Positions 55,356-63,484 of a stretch of DNA of 64,000 bases are shown piece after piece. Location: NCBI GenBank assembly GCA_965200805.1, contig OZ241384.1, forward strand, positions 3,162,001 through 3,226,000. Direction: 5' to 3'. Position 1 is the first letter of the stretch, and the number at the start of each line of letters is the position of its first letter. The notes beneath the pieces are model-generated. The model searched no databases. It saw only the letters and a program-made list of their open reading frames with translations, and had not been told where the DNA came from. The DNA is from MPNP01 sp026709725 (GTDB taxonomy: Bacteria; Pseudomonadota; Alphaproteobacteria; Rhodobacterales; Rhodobacteraceae). Made by a program: the position numbers and the translations under genes.

Positions 55356-55901
55356 ATGCAAAAAAAGTCTGAAAAATCATTGAAACGTTGGATGATCCAC
55401 CCTGGATTTCACCGTGCTGGATTGACCCTGGCATTTCTCCTCGGGGCATTCGGGTCAACCCCCGGACTTGCCCAGAAAAGCGGGGAATTTCGTCTCCTGC
55501 AGTCCTATGTGCACAATTACGAGACTGTGGAGCACAGTGATGAGAGCTTCATTGGTGGCTTGATCAGGGGCACAAGCACGATTGTCGAAAGTAGCGGTGA
55601 CCCCTTCACCGAAGGCATGTCCGCCAGTGCCCGCTGTCTTGTGTTTGTCAGCGAAACAGTGGACCTCTCAGTCGTCAACGCACCGTGCACCATTACGGAC
55701 ACGGACGGAGACGAACTATATCTGGTTGCCAATCGGGGCATCGGCGGTGTTGGAGAGGGAAACAGTGGTGCCGGGCGGTGGAGCATGGAAGGCGGCACTG
55801 GAAAATACGCAAATATCACCGGGGCCTGTTCGTATCGTGTCGAGTATTTTCCGGACAATTTTCTCGTGACCTATTCGCAATGTCGCTGGGAAAAGGAATG
55901 A
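55356..55901 (+). CDS. Secreted protein of unknown function with four cysteines
   Basis: A 181-residue protein. ATG 55356 is chosen; an in-frame GTG at 55335 is possible. Residues 1-39 form a long signal peptide: a basic start (MQKKSEKSLKRW), a hydrophobic core (AGLTLAFLLGAFGS) and a likely cleavage at GLA-Q. The mature part is rich in Gly, Ser, Thr and aromatic residues, suggesting a beta barrel, with cysteines at 94, 111, 158 and 176 that could form two disulfides. GRWSMEGGTGKYANITGACS resembles the G-G-T-G-K-Y-x-x-I-T-G motif of small lipocalin-like or allene-oxide-cyclase-like barrels, but this is a weak hint. It is oriented against ccmE. Confidence 0.75.
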   Translation: MQKKSEKSLKRWMIHPGFHRAGLTLAFLLGAFGSTPGLAQKSGEFRLLQSYVHNYETVEHSDESFIGGLIRGTSTIVESSGDPFTEGMSASARCLVFVSETVDLSVVNAPCTITDTDGDELYLVANRGIGGVGEGNSGAGRWSMEGGTGKYANITGACSYRVEYFPDNFLVTYSQCRWEKE

Positions 55902-56313
55902 TCTCCACACAATTCAGTGTGAAGGTTTTGCGCCCCGGCAGTCATGAAGCGGCCAATATCTGACTGCTGAAATGCCGCTGCATGCCGCGCGGACCCTTGG
56001 TGCCTTGGGGGATGGGAGCCAACAGGGTTGCCGGGAAAGGGAACGGCGGCACAGATATCGCACCCCCTGCGACTCCTGTGGCGACGAAGCAGGCATGGGC
56101 GGTGGAGCGTCGGCGGTCTTGCCCCGCTCTTGCGGGCAATCTTTGCACCCCCCCACCACTCTGAGATGCAACACCCCTTGGTGGAGGCGGGATCATTGCA
56201 GTCTGCCGACGGTTGGCTGCGGCTAGAATCAACCTGGCGGGATGCATCATGACTGATGCACTTCGGGTATCGTGGCTCCCCTGGCTGGCATTTTGCTGTC
56301 GCTACCGATCTGA
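55902..56313. other. 412-bp convergent intergenic region
   Basis: Lies between the secreted-protein gene and ccmE. Several overlapping short frames on both strands, none recognised. It marks the right edge of the DNA that separates ccmE from ccmF. Confidence 0.5.
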
Positions 56314-56766
56314 TCAATTCGCACGCAGGGATTCCGGCTGGTAGACACCACGCTCCCTGAGACTTTTGGCAACTTCTTTCGGGAGATACTTTTCATCGTG
56401 CTTGGCCAGGATTTCGCTCGCAACAAAGATACCCTCAATAAGTGACCCAAGGGCAATGACGCCTTGGTTTTCTCTTACGAGGTCGGGAAGAACACCTGCA
56501 TAACGGATTGTCATTGTGGCTTCAGTATCGGTAATTGCGAGCAGGACATCGCCATTCTCAGCGAAGGTGATGCCGTCTGCGACAACAAGACCACCGAGCC
56601 GAAAGACCTCCCCGACTGCGGGTGGGTCATCTAGAACATCCTGAGGACTGCGAAAATAGGCAATCCCGTCACGAAGAGTGACACCAACCAGGATTGCCGC
56701 CGCAAGAAGAAGGCCGCCTGACATTAGCAAGACCTGGATTCGACGTTGTTTCTTGAGGCCTCTCAT
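56314..56766 (-). CDS. ccmE: Cytochrome c maturation protein CcmE (heme chaperone)
   Basis: A 150-residue heme chaperone. The N-terminal membrane anchor is residues about 10-30 (IQVLLMSGGLLLAAAILVGV) behind a basic stretch. The family core is RLGGLVVADGITF and the heme-binding histidine is H123 in EILAKHDEKYLPKEV, with Y127 as the further ligand. AAAGGA precedes the ATG. It would hand heme to CcmF. It sits 46 bp downstream of argC on the same strand, but ccmF and ccmH are found about 8.8 kb further on in the same direction. Confidence 0.95.
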   Translation of the reverse strand: MRGLKKQRRIQVLLMSGGLLLAAAILVGVTLRDGIAYFRSPQDVLDDPPAVGEVFRLGGLVVADGITFAENGDVLLAITDTEATMTIRYAGVLPDLVRENQGVIALGSLIEGIFVASEILAKHDEKYLPKEVAKSLRERGVYQPESLRAN

Positions 56767-56811
56767 CGTCCTTTACGCTGGATTCCGGTCAATACGTTTC
56801 CCGGTAGAATC

Positions 56812-57834
56812 TCACGGAATCAGGGCACTTCTGTCAAGACCTGACTTTTCGTCACAGCCCAGCATGAGATTGGCATTCTGGACAGCCTGCCCGGATGCCC
56901 CCTTGACGAGGTTATCAAGGACCGATACCAGTTTCGTGCGGCCTGGAATCCGATCCGGCACAACCCCAATAAGAACCTGATTTGTCCCGCGAACATCCCG
57001 TGTGCTTGCATGCTGACCCATCGGAAGAACTGTCACAAATGGCTCAGCGAGGTATCGTTCCTCCAATGCCTTGTGGATGTGACCAGTGTCTCCCTCAACA
57101 TAAATTGTTGCGAGGATTCCCCGGTTCTGCGGAACAAGATGGGGCGTAAAGGTCACCCGAACATCATGACCCACAGCCTTGCCGAGCTCCTGATCAAATT
57201 CTGCAAGATGGCGATGGCTTTCGATGTTGTAAGCCTGACACCCTTCCGAGATCTCTGCGTGCAGCATGGCGATGCGGGCACTTCGCCCTGCCCCCGACAC
57301 TCCGGTCTTGATGTCGACAATGATTCTGTCTGTGGCAATGAGTTTCCGATCAACAAGCGGCAGGAGCGGGTAAAGACCTGCGGCGACATTACAACCGGTG
57401 CAGGCCACAAGATCAGCGGAACGAATGGCATCCCGGTAAAACTCTGTCAGGCCGTAAACAGCATGCTTCTGCAACTCGGGAGCCGCATGCTCAAGTCCAT
57501 ACCACTGCTCATAGTGTGCTGGATTATCCAGGCGAAAATCAGCCGACAGATCAACAATCTTGCAGCGTCCGGCCAGCGTTGCAATGATCTGCTGGCTGGT
57601 TCCATGCGGTAATGCACAGAAAGCAAGATCAGACTCTGACGGGTCAAATGCCTTCATGTCGATCATCTCTGGCAGGGGAAGGTATCTGTAGGCAGGATAG
57701 ATCTCAGAGTACGCCTTGCCTGCGTTCTGGCCTGCAACCAGTGACCGAAGGGAAAAATCTGGATGCCCGGTAACGAGGCGGACCAGTTCGACACCGGTAT
57801 ACCCGCTCGCACCGATGATGCTCACATATCTCAT
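56812..57834 (-). CDS. argC: N-acetyl-gamma-glutamyl-phosphate reductase
   Basis: A 340-residue NADPH-dependent enzyme of arginine synthesis that makes N-acetylglutamate semialdehyde. The N-terminal Rossmann motif is IIGASGYTGVELVRLVTGHP. The catalytic cysteine lies in LVACTGCNVAAGLYPLLPL, with KTGVSGAGRSARIAM and HRHLAEFDQELGK later. ATG 57834 is preferred to ATG 57846 because the protein then begins like its family. It lies downstream of rpsI on the same strand with a 225-bp gap. Confidence 0.96.
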   Translation of the reverse strand: MRYVSIIGASGYTGVELVRLVTGHPDFSLRSLVAGQNAGKAYSEIYPAYRYLPLPEMIDMKAFDPSESDLAFCALPHGTSQQIIATLAGRCKIVDLSADFRLDNPAHYEQWYGLEHAAPELQKHAVYGLTEFYRDAIRSADLVACTGCNVAAGLYPLLPLVDRKLIATDRIIVDIKTGVSGAGRSARIAMLHAEISEGCQAYNIESHRHLAEFDQELGKAVGHDVRVTFTPHLVPQNRGILATIYVEGDTGHIHKALEERYLAEPFVTVLPMGQHASTRDVRGTNQVLIGVVPDRIPGRTKLVSVLDNLVKGASGQAVQNANLMLGCDEKSGLDRSALIP

Positions 57835-58059
57835 TGTCAGGTCCATTCAGAGAAGTACCGGATATGGCAGGCAACAATGCCTGACATACCATCGGGTGAC
57901 AATCAACGGGAATACAGCCATTCTCCCGCTGTAACCGCAGTATAAAATCCTACAATCGTAGCCAGAAAGCGACCTGATCGGATGTACCTTAACATGGATT
58001 GGGACAACATCAGTGGCTGTGGGGCATCCACAGAACTTGGTGCGTTGCCCGGAGAGCAG

Positions 58060-58539
58060 TTACCGCTTGGAGAACTGGAAGCGACGACGGGCCTTGCGAC
58101 GTCCGTATTTCTTGCGCTCAACCACCCGCGAGTCGCGCGTCAGGAAACCGGCACTTTTCAGTGTCGGTCGATAGCTGGGTTCATAATATTGCAGGGCCTT
58201 GGAAATTCCATGTTTGACAGCACCGGCCTGGCCCGACAGCCCACCACCCTTGACGGTTGCCATCACATCAAAACTGTTTTCAGCCGAGACGAGCTTGAAA
58301 GGCTGCTGAATAATCATCTGAAGAACCTGACGCCTGAAGTATTCAGTGTAATCCTTCCTGTTGATCAGGATCTGGCCCGAACCGCTTTTGACCCAGACCC
58401 GTGCGACAGCATCCTTGCGTTTGCCTGTTGCATAGGATCGACCGAGTCTATCCCTGATTGGCTCCGCCGGGATAGTTTCCTCGACCTCGACAACTGCTGG
58501 CTGTTCAGGACTGAGGGCTTCAGAAAGCTCCGTATTCAT
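58060..58539 (-). CDS. rpsI: 30S ribosomal protein S9
   Basis: A 159-residue S9. The N-terminal 30 residues are an acidic extension (EALSPEQPAVVEVEETIPAE) often found in alphaproteobacteria. The core begins GRSYATGKRKDAVARVWVK and contains VKGGGLSGQAGAVKHGISKA. The basic C terminus (KYGRRKARRRFQFSKR) reaches the ribosomal P site. The ATG overlaps the rplM stop by four bases. Just after its stop, CTGTGG-ATGCC-CCACAG could form a hairpin, but without a T tract. Confidence 0.97.
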   Translation of the reverse strand: MNTELSEALSPEQPAVVEVEETIPAEPIRDRLGRSYATGKRKDAVARVWVKSGSGQILINRKDYTEYFRRQVLQMIIQQPFKLVSAENSFDVMATVKGGGLSGQAGAVKHGISKALQYYEPSYRPTLKSAGFLTRDSRVVERKKYGRRKARRRFQFSKR

Positions 58540-59006
58540 TGGCTGTTGCTCCGCGTGTTCTTCGTGTTGCGGGCAGCAAAATCAATCTTGACTGGATTTT
58601 GCGCCTCATGCTTGTGATCAGGGCCCGCGTAGACCCGCAGGTTGCGCATCAGATGGCGTGACAGTTTGTTTGAGGGCAGCATGCGTTTGACGGCATCCCG
58701 AATAACCCGCTCAGGGAACCGCCCTTCAAGGATTTCACCGGCACGGCGTTCACGAAGCCCGCCAGGGTAGCCGGTATGGCGATAATAGCGTTTGTTTTCC
58801 ATCTTGCGTCCGGTCAGTTTGACCTTGGCAGCGTTGATGACGATGACATTGTCACCGGTATCCATGTGCGGCGTAAACATTGCCTTGTCTTTCCCGCGCA
58901 GTTTGACCGCGATATAGGATGCGAGTCGTCCAAGGACGACACCCTCTGCATCAAGAAGGATCCATTTCTTGTCGATATGCTCAGGCTTTGCCGAGTAGGT
59001 TCGCAT
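58536..59006 (-). CDS. rplM: 50S ribosomal protein L13
   Basis: A 156-residue L13. ATG 59006 gives the normal N terminus MRTYSAKPEHIDKKWILLDA; the frame is open further upstream without family resemblance. Core motifs are VLGRLASYIAVKLRGKDKAM, VIVINAAKVKLTGRKMENK and RAVKRMLPSNKL-like sequence (DAVKRMLPSNKLSRHLMRNL). The end is a basic tail slightly longer than in E. coli. It is coupled to rpsI by ATGA. Confidence 0.97.
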   Translation of the reverse strand: MRTYSAKPEHIDKKWILLDAEGVVLGRLASYIAVKLRGKDKAMFTPHMDTGDNVIVINAAKVKLTGRKMENKRYYRHTGYPGGLRERRAGEILEGRFPERVIRDAVKRMLPSNKLSRHLMRNLRVYAGPDHKHEAQNPVKIDFAARNTKNTRSNSQ

Positions 59007-59381
59007 AACACTGTCCACGAAATGATGATCGGGATTTCTTCCCGGCGGGTTCATAGGCAAATCTGAAACATTGTCAACCAAATTTCTCTCTTCCCACTCC
59101 ATGTGGCCTAGTCCTGCAATTTCCCGACACCGTCCTCTCCAGAACAATCACTACGAGCGATTGGCTTTCATGTCACATGCAACCTTGATTCTGCCCTCAT
59201 GCGTATACAAATTTTGTTGAAATCGGTTCCCCCTGACACTCGTTGGCAAGAGCTGTTTCATCATCTTTTTATGCAGAATTGCGCTCTTCGGACTTAACTG
59301 TTGCCACGCTGATCAGATTCCAACAAGATCATGGGAGTTACCTCCATCATACAGCGCGAGATGGGTGCCGTCGTGCGGAGG
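59007..59381. other. Region upstream of rplM
   Basis: 375 bp that must hold the rplM-rpsI promoter. The sequence is less GC-rich near 59190-59290, but I could not identify a confident -35/-10 pair or a leader structure. No gene recognised. Confidence 0.5.
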
Positions 59382-60620
59382 TCAGGATGCAAGCCGACCT
59401 GCTGCAACGAGATATGTCCGAAACGAAGGAATCGGAGAGGTGAGGATACCGTCCGGCATCTCTTGCAGAACACCCTGGTGAATCAGATGGTCAGCAAATC
59501 TGCACGGCGTCATGCCTTCAGGCAACTGCCATTCAATACCTGATCCCGAATCCCTGGCATGATGAGAAAGACTGTTGATGACATCAACCCGGTTATGGTG
59601 GGACTTCAGATCACGCAACACCGCCGCCACAAGGGAGACAGCCATTCGCATCACAGGGGATTGCTGGCCCCGGTAATAGCGGGTCCGGCTGGCCGCTGCA
59701 TCCTCTTCAATGCGACACCAGTCCACGCGGGCAAGGATACCATTCTCAATGAGGGCTGCATGGCTGAGTGCCTGCAGGGCGAAATGGAGATGACGGGGCC
59801 AACCCTCGCAAGGGGCAGCCAGACGATGCAGTTGCTCTCCACACCCTGAAGAATCCAGGCCGAAATGAGTGCCAAAGTCATTCATGAGGGACCAAACATC
59901 ATCATCGGACAACGCTCCGACAGTGTGCACTGTCAGCCCACGGGTAAGACCCATGGCAGCTGCACGGTCAGCAGTGTCACTCAACCCAGCCAGAACAAGG
60001 GTGAGAGGCAGGTAGGTACTGTTATCATGCAGACCCTGCAGAATCTTGGCCAAAGGGTCCATCATGCCAAGTTCAAAACGTTGGGCCTCGTCAATAGCAA
60101 TGATGATCGGGCCAATGATGCCCGCGCCGGGATCCAACCCCCGAACCCAGTCCCTGAATGCTGTCAGAGTGGGTTGAGGCTCGGAATGCGTCTGCATTGT
60201 TGCAATCTGGCCTCCAGCGCCCGTGCCAAGGACATTGACCCTACCCTCAACCCTGCGTACCTGCCGGTAGCGGGCAAGAAACGACGAGGCTGCATGGGGG
60301 TTGACCAAGCGGGCCAGAGGGATAAGGATGTCAGCCGGGTTGGTGATATCCGCAGAGTTGAGGTTAAGAACACGGGCCGATGGCGGTGCCTGTTTTGCCA
60401 GTTCAGCCAGAAGAGCACTTTTGCCAGCACCGGGTGCACCCTGAAGGATACGGGTATCCTTGGCATGCCCATGCATTGATGCTGCCGTCCCCATCCAGGC
60501 ATGGGCAGCAGCTGTCTTGATGTCTTCCAGAATCTCTGTGCGACCCGTGAAAACCGGGGGCGCAGACCCTTCACTGGTTCTGAGAAATTCCTCAAGGGCA
60601 GCCCTGTGCAATGTCATCAT
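59382..60620 (-). CDS. AAA-type ATPase of unknown role
   Basis: A 412-residue ATPase. The ATG at 60620 (or 60617) is chosen since the upstream frame has no family features. FTGRTEILEDIKTAA precedes Walker A GAPGAGKSALLAEL (from residue 61), and Walker B is IIGPIIIAIDEAQRFE. Later comes a sensor-like LTLVLAGLSDTADRA and a helical region, and the C terminus (EGMTPCRFADHLIHQGVLQE) looks like a winged helix. This layout is shared by many P-loop ATPases of the AAA/STAND group, including transposition helpers and defence components. It follows the methylase remnant by 171 bp on the same strand, so it may once have belonged to that restriction island. No specific function can be given. Confidence 0.75.
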   Translation of the reverse strand: MMTLHRAALEEFLRTSEGSAPPVFTGRTEILEDIKTAAAHAWMGTAASMHGHAKDTRILQGAPGAGKSALLAELAKQAPPSARVLNLNSADITNPADILIPLARLVNPHAASSFLARYRQVRRVEGRVNVLGTGAGGQIATMQTHSEPQPTLTAFRDWVRGLDPGAGIIGPIIIAIDEAQRFELGMMDPLAKILQGLHDNSTYLPLTLVLAGLSDTADRAAAMGLTRGLTVHTVGALSDDDVWSLMNDFGTHFGLDSSGCGEQLHRLAAPCEGWPRHLHFALQALSHAALIENGILARVDWCRIEEDAAASRTRYYRGQQSPVMRMAVSLVAAVLRDLKSHHNRVDVINSLSHHARDSGSGIEWQLPEGMTPCRFADHLIHQGVLQEMPDGILTSPIPSFRTYLVAAGRLAS

Positions 60621-60791
60621 TATGATTCCGCATGTTTCTCTTGCCCCACACCCAATGACATATAGAGAATAATTGAGCCCCATTGAAGCGGTGATTGGGA
60701 TCGTGAGATTCGGCAGAAGCCTGAGCCACTTTGGAACAAAACGACTCATCGGGTATCATCATACACCTCTGAGATCTCGACATCTGTGGAA

Positions 60792-61346
60792 TCATTGTTG
60801 AACAGCATGGCCGAACAGATCGAACTGAGGTGGAGGCAACTCGACCGTCGGAAGTTGTTCCACCAATCCTTCAGCTGGAAATCCTGCCAGCTCCCTCGGC
60901 TCCATCTTGCGTAATCCACCGCCGTAGACGCGCCCGCAAGCCAGGAATTCATCAGGGTCAACCTCATTCAGGTATTTCCGGATTGTACGAATAATTCCCG
61001 GATCATTGGCTGCTGGCTCCGCAAGCACTGGCTTCGGATAGAGAAGCAGATAAATATTGCTGGCGGTCGCCACCGAATGGTTCAGGATAAAACGGAAAGG
61101 CTTTTTGCCCGCCCTTCCCCTTCCCATATAAGTGCAGACAAGCGGTGCTGGCGGCCTATTCTCCTGCGCGTACCACGGCCGTCGAGACCTGCAGAGATAG
61201 CGCCCCGAAACCGGCTTCTCACCCGTTTTACCTGACTCAAGATACTCCATCAGGACGGGAAATCGCTTGGCGATTTCCTCTTCCGGTAATCGGGTATTCA
61301 ACAAGAACAAAGCCCTTTCAAGCACCGGAAAGGGGTTATGCCCGAA
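60792..61346 (-). pseudogene. C-terminal part of an Eco57I-type DNA methyltransferase, cut by an IS256 element
   Basis: 185 codons open from position 61346 to a stop at 60792. Sequence such as RFPVLMEYLESGKTGEKPVS, RYLCRSRRPWYAQENRPPAP, LVCTYMGRGRAGKKPFRFIL and RVYGGGLRKMEPRELAGFP belongs to the target-recognition end of Eco57I-type adenine methylases. The catalytic domain is missing. The frame stays open precisely up to the inverted-repeat end of the IS256-like element at 61347, so the insertion is the likely cause of truncation. The missing N-terminal part is not present beyond the far end of the element. Non-functional unless another gene supplies the rest. Confidence 0.8.
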
Positions 61347-62690
61347 AGTGGGTGACGGCCAAATCAGGCGGCGTCTTTCATCTGGCGGATTCCATCGCGA
61401 AATTCAATCCCCTCGATGACCGCAGCGCGGTGCTCGGACCCCGACAGGTGCCGCCCGTTCGCCTTGGCGGCCATCATGAGCCTGTAAACCATGACGAGTG
61501 CTGTCTTGCGGTTGAGACAGCCCCGGATCCTGCGGGTCCGGTTCCGTACTGTGGCAAAGACGCTCCCGGTCGGATCCGTCATGCGGATGGCGGGTTCACC
61601 GTCCGGATGTGCCGCCAGTGCCCGGCGGGGAAATCGTAGACGGTGAAGCGTTCATCCCTGTCCTTGGTGAGCTTGGAGGCGGCCCGCTCGTCTTTGAGGC
61701 TGCAGCCCCTGATGAAGCGATCGAAAGCCGCCTCCGCCTCAACCTTCGTCTCGGCCATCCCGATGTCCCGGGGTCCGACTTCGCCCTGTTCCGAGTGACG
61801 TCGGGAGCGCCCCCGTGACATTCGCGGTCTTGTGGACCCCGAGCCTGCTCCCGGGTGCCCGGCCAGACATCCCTGAGAGCCACCCGGACGCCGAGGGCCC
61901 CGTCACCGATGGTCAGTTCGGGGGCCGCAAGGCCCCGGTCCCCCGATCGCGCAAAAGGTCCCGCCAGCTGTCCGCGTTCTCGCGGACGCCATCCCGATGG
62001 CCAGGACCTCCTTGCGCCCCTCTTCATCGGCACGGGTGGGCACCAGCATGCATTGGCGGTCGCCGCCCTGCCGGGGTTTGAAATACACACCATCCGCCCA
62101 GACATCGATGAAGCGGCGTCCGGCCAGGTCCTCCTGACGCCATGCGTCGGACGCCTCTGCCGGGCCCGCTTCATCCGGCTGACAGTGGCGGCGGACAGCC
62201 CCCGGCATCGGGGCCCCGGGAGTCAGGGTGCGGGAGCGCGGTCAGGGCATCGCTGAAGTCCCCGGCCCGGACCCCCTTGCGGGAGAGCCAGGGGATCAAC
62301 GCCGGGCCGACGTCGCCTTGCGGAGACAGGGCGGGACGATGGACGAGGCGAACCGGATCCGGCCCTCGGTCGCACCCGCCCGGTCACGGACCCTGCCGCA
62401 CCCGGACCGGGACCTTGCCGATCCCGGTCATCACGTCGCGTTCAGGCTGGTGGCCGTGGCGCACCAGCCGCCGCCCCTGGTCATCGACCGGCTCCGCATG
62501 CCTAGAGAGGAATTCGGACACCTCGGCTTCCACCGCTGTCCGGAGCCATGCACCGGCACCCCGGCGGAGACTGTCCGTCAGTGCATCTGTGGAGCCCCAA
62601 TCAGCGATCAAGAACAGGGAAAAGACCCGGTCAATCCCTGAATCTCCACCCGTCATGGTGTCGATTCATCAAGATCAACAGTCACCCACC
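61347..62690 (-). mobile_element. Decayed IS256-family insertion sequence
   Basis: About 1.34 kb, the normal IS256 size. Candidate terminal inverted repeats are AGTGGGTGAC at 61347-61356 and GTCACCCACC at 62681-62690, which match in nine of ten positions when one is reversed. A broken transposase gene fills the interior. No target duplication is obvious at the flanks, consistent with later loss of DNA on the right side. Confidence 0.75.
61364..62656 (-). pseudogene. IS256-family transposase with several frameshifts
   Basis: The transposase can be followed through at least four frame changes. N-terminal piece: ADWGSTDALTDSLRRGAGAW, SRHAEPVDDQGRRLV. Middle: RFIDVWADGVYFKPR (first catalytic Asp), DRQCMLVPTRADEEGRKEVL, LTIGDGALGVRVALRDVW (second Asp). 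Later: EAEAAFDRFIRG (region of the catalytic Glu) and RFTVYDFPAGHWRHIRT. C-terminal: GSVFATVRNRTRRIRGCLNR, KTALVMVYRLMMAAK and VIEGIEFRDGI. All catalytic regions can still be recognised but not in one frame, so the element cannot move by itself. Its GC content is higher than that of the interrupted methylase. Confidence 0.88.
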
Positions 62691-62922
62691 GGGTGAATGC
62701 AATGCGACACAAGACCGCACTTCCCCTCACCACCCCATTCGAGGACCCGGCCATCACGCCCCATGGCGGCCCGTCCATGCCATTCCGGCCCCCTCCGGGC
62801 ATGCCGGGCCGGGCCGGCCCCCGGCCCCTGTCCGCCATGGGGGCCTCTCCCCAAGGATCGGTTGAGACAAGGGGGCACGCCGCCCGCGCGTCCCGGGGGC
62901 CGGGGGCGGACCGTCCCCCGAT

Positions 62923-62954
62923 CATGATCCCTGACGGGCATGATCCCTGATGGG
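62923..62954. repeat. 16-bp tandem duplication
   Basis: CATGATCCCTGACGGG followed directly by CATGATCCCTGATGGG (one difference). GATCCCTGACGGG recurs about 15 bp further on. Confidence 0.8.
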
Positions 62955-63004
62955 ATGACACCCGGCGGGGATCCCTGACGGGCCCGCTCCCTCCTCCCGG
63001 ACAT

Positions 63005-63106
63005 CATCGTCCCATCCGGGTGTCATCGTCCCATCCGGGTGTCATCGTCCCATCCGGGTGTCATCGTCCCATCCGGGTGTCATCGTCCCATCCGGGTGTC
63101 ATCGTC
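63005..63106. repeat. Tandem array, 19-bp unit, about 5.4 copies
   Basis: Five perfect head-to-tail copies of CATCGTCCCATCCGGGTGT followed by a seven-base partial copy. There are no spacers between the units. Confidence 0.97.
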
Positions 63107-63249
63107 AATGGGGCCCGGGGCGTTCCATGATGAGGCGGCAGGGCCATGACGATGCCGCGGGGAAGGAGCGGGAAGCCGGGACCGCCTCTGTCCCGGCCCC
63201 GTCATCCCGAGACACGCCGCCCAGGGCCGCCGGGACGCGCCTCTCCATC

Positions 63250-63317
63250 GATCATCAGGGCCCCCACCGATCATCGGGGCCCCCACCGGTCATCAGGGCC
63301 CCACCGATCATCAGGGG
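63250..63317. repeat. Tandem array, 19-bp unit, about 3.6 imperfect copies
   Basis: GATCATCAGGGCCCCCACC, a second copy with one change, a third copy with one change and one base missing, and a partial fourth. The unit is unrelated to that of 63005-63106 but has the same length. Confidence 0.9.
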
Positions 63318-63432
63318 ACGGGGCCGCCGTCAGGCGGGCGGGGGTCACGGCCGTCACCCCCGCCCGCCCGTGATGAAGGATGGGGCGCCACCCGCATCCC
63401 CACCGGCGGGACGGACGCCGGGGCCGCCTGTC

Positions 63433-63484
63433 GTCACGGAGAGGGGCCATCGTCACGGAGAGGGGCCATCGTCACGGAGAGGGG
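63433..63484. repeat. Tandem array, 19-bp unit, about 2.7 copies
   Basis: GTCACGGAGAGGGGCCATC repeated exactly twice, then a partial third copy. This is the third array with a 19-bp period within 500 bp. Confidence 0.92.

Noticed and set aside
63005..63484. Repeated units near the right end as a CRISPR array
   Set aside because: The units are directly head to tail without spacers, so these are plain tandem repeats.
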